Source: Candidatus Bathyarchaeota archaeon
GTDB taxonomy: Archaea > Thermoproteota > Bathyarchaeia > Bathyarchaeales > Bathyarchaeaceae
Direction of reading: 5' to 3'
NCBI GenBank assembly: GCA_003662715.1
Contig: QMYO01000154.1
Coordinates: 1 to 5,229 of the forward strand
DNA: 5,229 nucleotides
The first letter of the stretch is position 1, and each line of letters starts with the position of its first letter. Shown piece by piece: positions 1 to 5,229 of this stretch. Made by a program: the position numbers and the translations under genes. The notes below the pieces were generated by a model, which worked only from the letters and a program-made list of their open reading frames with translations, was not told the DNA's origin and made no database searches.

Positions 1-733
1 ATATTTTGCTTTCCTTAACAAAAGGGAATTTGAAGACTTTCAGAGACTTACTGCTGAAATAGGCAAAGAAATTGCGAGAATCAACGCTCGGACGAAAACT
101 ACTACAGAAAATCAAAAAATGTTTACTGCGTATATGACCCATAAACTTGAAAGGCTTCTGTTGAAACGAGCAAGAATTAGGAAAAAAGCGGAAGATAAAA
201 TTCGGGTCTTTAGCCATATTTTGTCTTCTATATCAATCCGTCCATTGATAGTATTTTGTGAAGACCACGAGCAACTGAATGAGATTAAAACTATCTTGAA
301 GAATAAAGTGGGCAGTTTCTTGGTTTATACCAGTAAAATGAGTTTATGGCAACGTAATAAGACACTTGACATGTTTCGAAAGGGTAATTCAGACATTCTC
401 TTGGCAATAAGGTGTCTTGATGAAGGTCTAGACGTTCCGGAATGTCGTGGGTGTATTATTGTTGCAAGCTCGAGTAGCACACGCGAGTTTATTCAAAGAC
501 GAGGGCGTATACTGCGTGGTCTTAAGGGAAAGACGGCTGTTCTTTGTGATATTATCGTGTTTCCTCCGGAAGTGAGAGGCGCCAGAGAAGTAGAAGCAGC
601 TGAAACGTTGATTCGCCATGAATTAGTTAGAATGAGACAACTTGTTCAAGCTGCCGAAAACGAATGGGAGGTTAGGAACAAGATAAGAAAAGAGTTAACC
701 CGTTATGGATTAGAGGATCTTGCAAATTTATGA
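1..733 (+). CDS. Superfamily 2 helicase of a phosphorothioation locus, C-terminal part (5'-truncated by window edge)
   Basis: The frame is open from base 2 to the TGA at 731-733, giving 243 residues, so the ATG at 119 is internal. This is the second RecA-like domain of a superfamily 2 DEAD/DEAH helicase. Visible parts, numbered from the first in-frame codon, are: an EFEDFQRLT segment near residues 9-17, typical of restriction-type helicases between the two RecA lobes; motif IV-like PLIVFCED at 81-88; motif V ILLAIRCLDEGLDVP around 132-146; and motif VI EFIQRRGRILR at 162-172 with the arginine fingers. The Walker A and DEAH motifs would lie left of the window. Helicases of this kind occur beside dnd genes, annotated as 'DNA phosphorothioation system restriction enzyme'. 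An ATP-driven DNA translocase in a defence effector complex is inferred. A type I/III restriction helicase is the main alternative, made less likely by the neighbours. The helicase call is firm; the Dnd role is contextual. Confidence 0.85.
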   Translation, partial: YFAFLNKREFEDFQRLTAEIGKEIARINARTKTTTENQKMFTAYMTHKLERLLLKRARIRKKAEDKIRVFSHILSSISIRPLIVFCEDHEQLNEIKTILKNKVGSFLVYTSKMSLWQRNKTLDMFRKGNSDILLAIRCLDEGLDVPECRGCIIVASSSSTREFIQRRGRILRGLKGKTAVLCDIIVFPPEVRGAREVEAAETLIRHELVRMRQLVQAAENEWEVRNKIRKELTRYGLEDLANL

Positions 734-738
734 GGTGA
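732..738 (+). promoter_or_regulatory. Shine-Dalgarno site for the 66-residue protein
   Basis: GAGGTGA overlaps the helicase stop codon and lies 6 bases before the ATG at 745. It is a good match to the anti-Shine-Dalgarno sequence and supports this small frame being translated. Confidence 0.6.
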
Positions 739-744
739 AATTTA

Positions 745-945
745 ATGAGGCCCTCAAGGAAGGAAATAGAAAAAGTACTAAGAGAAGCAGAGATAACCTA
801 TAATCTTAGAGAGAATGTACTCTCGGAAATTTATAACGCAGAAGCAAGAGTAGTATTCAAGGGAAGGCGCCGCGGGATAACGAGTACCCTCCGAAGGATA
901 ATTATTAATGCTACCAAAGAAGAGGAGAAAACAAATGAGAATTAA
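745..945 (+). CDS. Small basic protein of the phosphorothioation locus, function unknown
   Basis: A 66-residue protein starting 11 bases after the helicase stop, with a well-placed Shine-Dalgarno site; its last 11 bases overlap the next gene. The sequence looks mainly helical: a charged N-terminal helix (about residues 4-16), a second helix near 21-34, then a basic stretch at 39-51 (FKGRRRGITSTLRRI) and an acidic, polar tail. There is no signal peptide, membrane segment or cysteine pair. The basic patch suggests nucleic-acid contact or docking onto a partner, but that is inference. Annotators have used the name 'DNA modification system-associated small protein' for similar-sized proteins beside Dnd-type ATPases. 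I think it belongs there but cannot confirm it without a profile search. Its fixed position between helicase and SMC-like ATPase suggests a subunit or adaptor of the same complex. Confidence 0.7.
   Translation: MRPSRKEIEKVLREAEITYNLRENVLSEIYNAEARVVFKGRRRGITSTLRRIIINATKEEEKTNEN
921..927 (+). promoter_or_regulatory. Shine-Dalgarno site that sets the SMC-like ATPase start
   Basis: AGAGGAG lies 7 bases before the ATG at 935 and within the end of the preceding small gene. An in-frame ATG at 908 would add nine residues (MLPKKRRKQ) but has no such site, and it would put extra basic residues ahead of the family's usual beginning (MRIKQIMLENF). The site therefore favours 935. Confidence 0.65.
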
Positions 946-2875
946 GCAGATTATGCTCGAAAATTTCAGACCATTTTGTGGTAAACATAAGATCGATATG
1001 ACCACAAAGGAAGGAAGATCCATCATTCTAATCAAGGCGCTTAACGATGTTGGCAAGACCAGCCTGTTCAAGGCATTTCAATGGTGTCTATATGGAGCAA
1101 AAAGCAGAAAGGAAAACCAAATGCATGTCAATCGATCGGCTTGTGTAAAGAGTGATGGGAAAACTTCAGTTAGACTGATTTTTAGTCATAACGGAAGGAA
1201 CTATGAAATTGTGAGATCAATAGATTTTCATAAAGCCCCAAGAGGCGTTTTTCCGGAGATAAGTGACGAAGTACTTGAAGTTATAGAGGATGGCATACCA
1301 CAAGAATTGAAAACCAAAACCGAACAGAATGAATATGTGGAAGCCATATTACCATTCGACGCATCACAGTTCTTCCTCTTCGACGGCGAAGATATTCAAA
1401 AATATACACAGTTTAGACCTGGTGAGAGAGTAAAAGAGGCAATTGAGATGGTTCTGGGCATCAGGGAATTGCTGAATGCAAGAGACGATCTTGAAAACAT
1501 TAAACAGGAATTGGAGCATGAGCTTGACAGCCTACTAGTTATCAAGTCTCGACATGAACAGGAAGCTAAAGAAGTTGAAAAACTAGGCAAAGAAATCGAG
1601 TCTTTGAGAAGAGCAATTAAAGACCTTGACAATAAAATAGAACAAGCAAGGGAGAATGTGGCGAGTTGTGATGAGATTCTGAGACGAGATAGAGCTATTC
1701 AACAAAAGGTTGAGCAAAGAAAAGTAGCAGAAAAAAATCGTGACAGTGTTCTGGAACAGATTAAGGCAAATGAAGATGAACAGCGAGATTTCAATGGAGA
1801 CTTGGCATTTCTTCTTGTTGCCCCGCTCTTAAAAGAACTTTCCAAGACAGGAATGGCTCAAGTTCCGACCTGGAAAAGGGCAGCATTAAGTGCACTGTTG
1901 CTTAGTGAAAGCGATAGATGCATTTGTGAAAGACCCCTCGACTCAAATATAAAGAGGCTCTTTGAAAGGCTATTGAACAAGGGACGTGGCGCGGGTTATC
2001 TGCAGTACCTTGGCGGTCAAGCTGAGGAACTTTTAATGCAAAAGCCACCAGAATACCTTGAACAACGCCTTTACAACCTAGCTGCAGACAGACGGAACCT
2101 AGAATCAAGCTTGAAATTATATGAGCAAACAATTGAAGAATTAGATAAAGAAATAGGGAGACATAAAGATATCAGTGCAGATATAAAGGCCGCTGAAGAA
2201 ACGAGAAGAAGAGCTGCCGAGGACTTAGAGCGGTATAAAGCGGAAAAAGAAAGGAAAATTGTAGAGCTTAGTTTTTTGATCGCTGAGCATAAAAAAAGGC
2301 AAGCAAAACTAACTGCGCAAGCAAGCACAGATAAAGATGTGCTTAACAAGAATAAACATTTACAGTCATGTGAGCTATGTTTAGCTGGAATCAAATATGC
2401 TATAGAGAAGTTGGTGAAGAATAACAAACTTAAGGTTGCTAAGTTAGCATCCAAAATTTTCTTACAACTGACAAATGCCCCTGCGCTGTACGAGGGAATT
2501 GAGATTACAGACGAATATGAAATCAAAATTAGAACGAAAGGTGGAACAGTACGCCATGTCTGGGATCAGGCTCCAAGTGCAGGTCAAAGTCAGATAATAG
2601 CTGTCTCTTTCATAGCAGCACTTAACGCTTATACAGCCCGTGAGGCTCCCGTTATCGTTGACACACCTATTGGAAGGCTGGATCCTATTCATAAGAAGAA
2701 TCTTATACGTTTCTATCCGCAAATCGGACCACAGGTTGTGATTCTGTATCAGCCAAGTGAAATGAGTGACAATGATATCGATCTTATACGTAGGTATATA
2801 TCTTCTGAATGGGAACTCAGGCGAGACCCCCAAGATCCAGATGCAACATTAATTATACCTATCAAGAGGCCTTGA
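935..2875 (+). CDS. DndD-like SMC/Rad50-type ATPase, second copy outside the modification operon
   Basis: A 646-residue protein with the layout of the Rad50/SMC/DndD ATPases. The N-terminal half-domain begins MRIKQIMLENF and has a P-loop at 35-42 (ALNDVGKT). The FFLFDGEDI segment at 146-154 is typical of DndD-like proteins. Coiled coil fills about 163-285. A hinge region follows with CIC at 329-331 in the context CICERPL, like a metal hook. A second coiled coil runs about 375-500. The C-terminal half-domain has the ABC signature SAGQSQI at 548-554 and Walker B with D-loop, PVIVDTPIGRLD, at 572-583. DTP follows the Walker B strand, as in DndD. The first glycine of the P-loop is alanine (A35), a departure from GxxxxGKT. 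This is not dndD of the modification operon, whose C-terminus lies at 5062-5229 on the other strand with a different sequence. A DNA-clamping or sensing ATPase of the effector arm is inferred. Ending 2 bases before the next gene indicates a shared transcript. Confidence 0.85.
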   Translation: MRIKQIMLENFRPFCGKHKIDMTTKEGRSIILIKALNDVGKTSLFKAFQWCLYGAKSRKENQMHVNRSACVKSDGKTSVRLIFSHNGRNYEIVRSIDFHKAPRGVFPEISDEVLEVIEDGIPQELKTKTEQNEYVEAILPFDASQFFLFDGEDIQKYTQFRPGERVKEAIEMVLGIRELLNARDDLENIKQELEHELDSLLVIKSRHEQEAKEVEKLGKEIESLRRAIKDLDNKIEQARENVASCDEILRRDRAIQQKVEQRKVAEKNRDSVLEQIKANEDEQRDFNGDLAFLLVAPLLKELSKTGMAQVPTWKRAALSALLLSESDRCICERPLDSNIKRLFERLLNKGRGAGYLQYLGGQAEELLMQKPPEYLEQRLYNLAADRRNLESSLKLYEQTIEELDKEIGRHKDISADIKAAEETRRRAAEDLERYKAEKERKIVELSFLIAEHKKRQAKLTAQASTDKDVLNKNKHLQSCELCLAGIKYAIEKLVKNNKLKVAKLASKIFLQLTNAPALYEGIEITDEYEIKIRTKGGTVRHVWDQAPSAGQSQIIAVSFIAALNAYTAREAPVIVDTPIGRLDPIHKKNLIRFYPQIGPQVVILYQPSEMSDNDIDLIRRYISSEWELRRDPQDPDATLIIPIKRP

Positions 2876-2877
2876 CC

Positions 2878-3357
2878 ATGATTCTTCGTGACAATTTCAT
2901 GATTAGGACCGCTCATCCCGAGATATACCAGGAATTGCAGCAAAAGAAAAAGATGTTTAAACTCCAAATTCATCTCTTTACAGCAGCGTTAGTAATTGGA
3001 GTATTAAACAAGGCAAAATCCCAATTATCGCCACATCACGATATTATTAGGCTCAGGCAACTTCAGGGCAATCTCAAGCTTTATAGAGACATCATTAACA
3101 TTCTGTCCCAAATTATCTGCAGAAACAAAGACGAGCGACCTTGCGGCGCAGAACTACTTGCGTACGCTGATGGAGGTCTTGAGCTTATTTGGGAGGAATA
3201 TCAGTCGCAGGGCACTTTGGATTTACCGCGAATCGTCGAGGAAATGAAAAAGAAATGGTCTCAAAGGGTACCAGAACTCTTAGCCATTTTTAAACAGTCA
3301 ACGTACGATAAAGATGCCAAGGTTGAGCAAAAAAAGGATACTGCAAATGAATCGTGA
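2878..3357 (+). CDS. Helical protein of the phosphorothioation locus, function unknown
   Basis: A 159-residue protein starting 2 bases after the SMC-like ATPase stop. The frame stays open upstream to an ATG at 2809, but that would overlap the ATPase gene by 67 bases. The ATG at 2878 is preceded at 8 bases by AAGAGG (2864-2869) and is preferred. The protein appears almost wholly alpha-helical. It has a short amphipathic or hydrophobic stretch (HLFTAALVIGVL, 32-43) too weak to be a convincing membrane anchor, a region at 90-110 (GAELLAYADGGLELIWEEYQ), and a charged C-terminal tail from about 141. The IHLFTAALVIG and YADGGLELI patterns remind me of 'dnd system-associated protein 4'-type proteins, which have a similar helical core, but I cannot verify homology. 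As last gene of the operon it is probably a structural or regulatory subunit acting with the ATPase and helicase. No catalytic motif is visible. Confidence 0.75.
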   Translation: MILRDNFMIRTAHPEIYQELQQKKKMFKLQIHLFTAALVIGVLNKAKSQLSPHHDIIRLRQLQGNLKLYRDIINILSQIICRNKDERPCGAELLAYADGGLELIWEEYQSQGTLDLPRIVEEMKKKWSQRVPELLAIFKQSTYDKDAKVEQKKDTANES

Positions 3358-3537
3358 AAATATTAATTCTTTTCTTAACTGTAAAAGTATAACTATGTAG
3401 TCAAATTTGGAATTGGAACTTATGGATGAAAATCGCACTAGAAAAAGATGTGTTAGGTTCTTTTTTGAAGCGTACAAGTGTTCTTAATAGGAAGACGGGT
3501 AAAACCATGCACTATTAGTGAATGAACCAGATAACTT
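3358..3537. other. AT-rich gap between convergent operons
   Basis: These 180 bases separate the stop codons of the two converging operons. Both transcripts should end here. I see no GC-rich hairpin followed by a T-run on either strand. The nearest candidate is an A/T-only stem (AAAAAGA pairing with TCTTTTT, about 3443-3469), which is too weak to call. A short palindrome (CAAATTTG) near 3402-3409 has no evident role. The gap otherwise holds only the 30-codon frame described separately. Confidence 0.6.
3426..3518 (+). pseudogene. Possible relic of an IS1634-type transposase N-terminus
   Basis: A 30-codon frame from ATG to TAG. Its C-terminal half, FLKRTSVLNRKTGKTMHY, resembles the opening of IS1634-family transposases, which commonly begin with a hydrophobic residue, two basic residues and a threonine, then a K-T-G-K turn and aromatic residues. 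The match stops at the TAG, nothing recognisable follows, and the start has no good Shine-Dalgarno site. It could equally be chance or a small unrelated peptide. If real, it is a decayed scrap of an insertion between the two operons. Low confidence. Confidence 0.2.
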
Positions 3538-4698
3538 TTAAATTCTAATTTTACGTAGTCGGTTTACGGCTTGGGCTATAAATTCTGCTGCAAACTCGAT
3601 TTCTTCATTGGTGTTAAATCTGCCAAGTCCAAGCCTAATAGCTGTATGAGCTCTTTCTGAGCCATAACCCAGAGCAAGTATAACATGAGATGGTTCCACG
3701 TTAAGAGTTGTACAAGCAGAACCTGAAGAAATAGCCAACTTAGGACTTACAGCACGTATCAAGGCTTTGCTTTCAACCTTTTCAAAAGATACGTTAAGAT
3801 TATGACTTAGTCTATTTTTTGGGTGTCCATTGAGTTTAACGGGTTTAGCTTCATCTTGGAAAACATCCCACATAAACTCAGTCCATTTCTTGTAACGTTT
3901 GTTTTCATTATCCATTTCCTTTACCGCAATTTCAAAAGCTTTGGCAAATCCAACAATGCAAGGTACATTAAGTGTACCAGACCTTATTCCTTGCTCATGG
4001 CCTCCTCCAAAAATTATCGGAGATGGTTTAGCCTTAAGATTGCTATGTCTAACATAAAGTGCGCCTATCCCCTTAGGACCATACATTTTGTGTGCTGAAA
4101 TTGACATCAGATCTACTTTCATCTCTTCCACATCCAAAGGAATGTGCCCAGCTGCTTGAGCAGCATCTGTATGAAATAGAATATCGTACTTTCTAGCAAT
4201 CTCTCCTATCTCCTTAATTGGCGCTATTGTACCGATTTCGTTATTAGCCGTCATTACCGAAATAAGAATGGTCCTTTCACATATGGAATTTTCAAGCATT
4301 TCCAAATCTACTGTACCAAATCTATCTACTTGCACATATGTGACGCGTTTCCCCAAACTCTCAAGATATTTGCACGTATCAAGAACCGACTTATGCTCTG
4401 TTACACAAGTTATGATGTGATCTCCCTTGTCGGAATGTTTCGCGGTTAAGCCTAAAATGGCAATATTATTGGCCTCTGTAGCTCCACTAGTAAATATTAT
4501 GTCTTCTGGTCGTGCATTGATACACTTGGCAATTTTTTTCCGCGCTTTTTCAACCGCATCAGCAGCTTGTGACCCGTAAAGATGATCCTTACTTGCAGCA
4601 TTGCCAAATTGTTCATTAAAAAAAGGCATCATCTCATTAAGAACACGTGGATCTACTGGAGTTGTAGCTTGATAATCTAGATAAATTGGAAACTTCAA
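3538..4698 (-). CDS. dndA: Cysteine desulfurase DndA (IscS/NifS-like)
   Basis: A 386-residue pyridoxal-phosphate enzyme that takes sulfur from L-cysteine and holds it as a persulfide. In Dnd systems it assembles or supplies the iron-sulfur protein DndC, and so feeds sulfur to DNA phosphorothioation. Motifs: LDYQATTP near 7-14, SGATEANN at 71-78, H102 in the TEHK motif (cofactor stacking), HTDAAQ at 176-181 with D178 and Q181, the Schiff-base lysine K204 in SAHKMYGPKG, RSGTLN at 239-244, and the catalytic C329 in SSGSACTT. Length and spacing match E. coli IscS closely, including the active-site loop. The start is TTG, whose first bases overlap the dndE stop (TTGA), with GGTGA at 4706-4710 seven bases upstream. 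By sequence alone it could be a housekeeping IscS. Coupling to dndE assigns it to the Dnd pathway. No iscU, iscR or tRNA-thiolation gene is adjacent in the window. Confidence 0.93.
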   Translation of the reverse strand: MKFPIYLDYQATTPVDPRVLNEMMPFFNEQFGNAASKDHLYGSQAADAVEKARKKIAKCINARPEDIIFTSGATEANNIAILGLTAKHSDKGDHIITCVTEHKSVLDTCKYLESLGKRVTYVQVDRFGTVDLEMLENSICERTILISVMTANNEIGTIAPIKEIGEIARKYDILFHTDAAQAAGHIPLDVEEMKVDLMSISAHKMYGPKGIGALYVRHSNLKAKPSPIIFGGGHEQGIRSGTLNVPCIVGFAKAFEIAVKEMDNENKRYKKWTEFMWDVFQDEAKPVKLNGHPKNRLSHNLNVSFEKVESKALIRAVSPKLAISSGSACTTLNVEPSHVILALGYGSERAHTAIRLGLGRFNTNEEIEFAAEFIAQAVNRLRKIRI

Positions 4699-5075
4699 GC
4701 AGTCTTCACCGTTCTACGTGGTAAAAGTTCATAAAGATCCCCTAAATCTTTAACCTTATCAAAGAGAGTTATTGCCCCTCTATTTAGATGTGCCTTAAAC
4801 TGAGGTAAAAGATCTTTTTGAATGTCTAATCCATCTTTCAGAAGTCTTTCTTTCAACAAAGCAATAAAAAATTTATCCCACTTACCAGTTAAAGTGTAAC
4901 GGTTAAATTCTTGGCCTTCTTCATCGTAGTCTGCAGGATTTGGGACAGAGGGATCGCTAAGTGAGAGGCAAAATCCTATTCTGCACAAGATGTTCGGTGT
5001 AAGCCCTGTTCTACCTTTAAGCATGGATAAACGAACAGTAGCACGTTTGCTTATTCTTATCCTATTGAAGCTCAT
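4695..5075 (-). CDS. dndE: DNA sulfur modification protein DndE
   Basis: A 126-residue small basic protein with the DndE family pattern throughout: RIRISKRATVRLSMLKGRTG at 5-24, TPNILCRIGFCLSLSDP at 26-42, then EFNRYTLTGKWDKFFIALLKER at 56-77. DndE is essential for phosphorothioation; characterised homologues are oligomeric, with a lysine-rich surface that binds nicked double-stranded DNA, and work with DndC and DndD. The run of K and R residues in the first 22 positions fits that role. The C-terminal extension (about 100-126) ends in a basic tail, and the total is slightly longer than the roughly 110-120 residues common in the family. The ATG is fixed because an in-frame TAA lies immediately before it. 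The gene overlaps dndD by 14 bases and dndA by 4, indicating coupled translation. Confidence 0.95.
   Translation of the reverse strand: MSFNRIRISKRATVRLSMLKGRTGLTPNILCRIGFCLSLSDPSVPNPADYDEEGQEFNRYTLTGKWDKFFIALLKERLLKDGLDIQKDLLPQFKAHLNRGAITLFDKVKDLGDLYELLPRRTVKTA
4706..4710 (-). promoter_or_regulatory. Shine-Dalgarno site for the dndA TTG start
   Basis: GGTGA sits inside the end of dndE, 7 bases before the TTG at 4698. This spacing supports the non-ATG start, as does the encoded N-terminus MKFPIYLDYQ, which is where the family normally begins. Confidence 0.5.
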
Positions 5076-5229
5076 TTACCAATATTTCCTCCTTAATCTT
5101 CCAGAAATAACCTTCTTTAACTTTTGTTGACCCACCGTCTATATCATACTCAAGGTGATATGCTTTTGAAATGTGAGAATGTAATTCATTGAAGTATAAT
5201 TGATCTATCTCTGTATCAGTAGAAAATAC
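5062..5229 (-). CDS. dndD: DNA sulfur modification protein DndD, C-terminal end only (cut by window edge)
   Basis: On the minus strand the frame is open from the window edge to a TAG at 5062-5064, giving 55 residues. The sequence includes STDTEIDQLYFNELHSHIS at 3-21, AYHLEYDID near 23-31 and VKEGYFW at 37-43. These match the end of DndD, where a sensor-like STD segment after the D-loop strand is followed by a conserved EGYFW ending. DndD is the SMC-like ATPase of the modification complex, with ATPase and reported DNA-nicking activity that helps expose the backbone for sulfur insertion. The ATPase motifs are outside the window. The gene overlaps dndE by 14 bases, the normal dndD-dndE arrangement. 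The fragment is too short for the track of longer frames but is well supported by motif and position. Confidence 0.88.
   Translation of the reverse strand, partial: VFSTDTEIDQLYFNELHSHISKAYHLEYDIDGGSTKVKEGYFWKIKEEILVNELQ
5088..5094 (-). promoter_or_regulatory. Shine-Dalgarno site for dndE, long spacing
   Basis: AAGGAGG, a near-perfect anti-Shine-Dalgarno match, lies inside the dndD 3' end and 12 bases before the dndE ATG. The usual spacing is 5 to 9 bases. No in-frame alternative start is available because TAA directly precedes the ATG, so either the long spacing works or re-initiation after the dndD stop contributes. Confidence 0.55.

Noticed and set aside
119..121. ATG as the start of a 204-residue helicase gene
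   Set aside because: The same frame is open to the left edge and upstream codons encode helicase-like sequence (EFEDFQRLT), so the gene enters from outside the window.
908..934. Earlier ATG for the SMC-like ATPase
   Set aside because: It has no Shine-Dalgarno site and adds nine residues ahead of the normal family start; the ATG at 935 has AGAGGAG at 7 bases.
428..1071. Minus-strand frames of 63 and 97 residues
   Set aside because: Antisense to the helicase, the 66-residue gene and the ATPase start, which have clear motifs or Shine-Dalgarno sites; nothing recognisable in the antisense products.
935..2875. Rad50 or SbcC of a general repair complex
   Set aside because: The protein is too short for SbcC, no Mre11/SbcD partner is adjacent, and the FDGE and VDTPIGRLD motifs fit DndD-like ATPases better.
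2809..2877. Earlier ATG for the 159-residue protein
   Set aside because: It would create a 67-base overlap with the ATPase gene and adds 23 residues of low-complexity, out-of-frame translation; the ATG at 2878 has AAGAGG at 8 bases.
1396..2973. Several minus-strand frames of 74 to 151 residues
   Set aside because: All lie antisense to the SMC-like ATPase and its neighbour; their serine/leucine-rich translations are typical of shadows of coiled-coil coding sequence.
3443..3469. A/T-only inverted repeat followed by T residues as a terminator
   Set aside because: The stem is only about 7 A-T pairs with a roughly 10-base loop and no GC pairs, too unstable to call an intrinsic terminator.
3823..4098. 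91-residue frame on the plus strand within dndA
   Set aside because: Antisense to a strongly conserved desulfurase coding region, with no family resemblance.
3538..4698. Housekeeping iscS/nifS interpretation of the desulfurase
   Set aside because: The catalytic motifs alone would allow it, but the 4-base overlap with dndE and absence of isc partners in the window favour dndA.

Overview
The window carries two operons that converge, and both belong to a DNA phosphorothioation (Dnd) defence locus. On the minus strand, entering from the right edge, are the last 55 codons of dndD, then complete dndE, then complete dndA. This is the 3' end of a dndCDEA-type modification operon, with the cysteine desulfurase last; dndC and the rest of dndD would lie beyond position 5229. 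Genes overlap by 14 and 4 bases, so translation is probably coupled. The operon's job is to replace a non-bridging oxygen of the DNA backbone with sulfur.

On the plus strand, entering from the left edge, is a tightly packed four-gene run: the C-terminal part of a superfamily 2 (DEAD/DEAH-type) helicase resembling the helicases found beside dnd genes, a 66-residue basic protein, a 646-residue SMC/DndD-like ATPase, and a 159-residue helical protein. Spacings are +11, -11 and +2 bases. This set is not DndFGH as usually described. The best working idea is that it is the effector (restriction or replication-blocking) arm that reads the modification, comparable to the PbeABCD partner of archaeal and bacterial DndCDEA. 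That pairing is inferred from context and gene types, not shown by the sequence.

The operons meet across a 180-base AT-rich gap (3358-3537). It holds no convincing terminator, only a 30-codon open frame that faintly resembles the N-terminus of an IS1634-type transposase. No RNA genes, CRISPR arrays or complete insertion sequences were seen.

Base composition is moderately AT-rich, Shine-Dalgarno sequences are clear, and AGA/AGG arginine codons are frequent. This fits a low-to-mid GC bacterium (Firmicutes-like, for example) or a methanogen-like archaeon. Dnd loci move widely by horizontal transfer, so the window alone does not settle the host.
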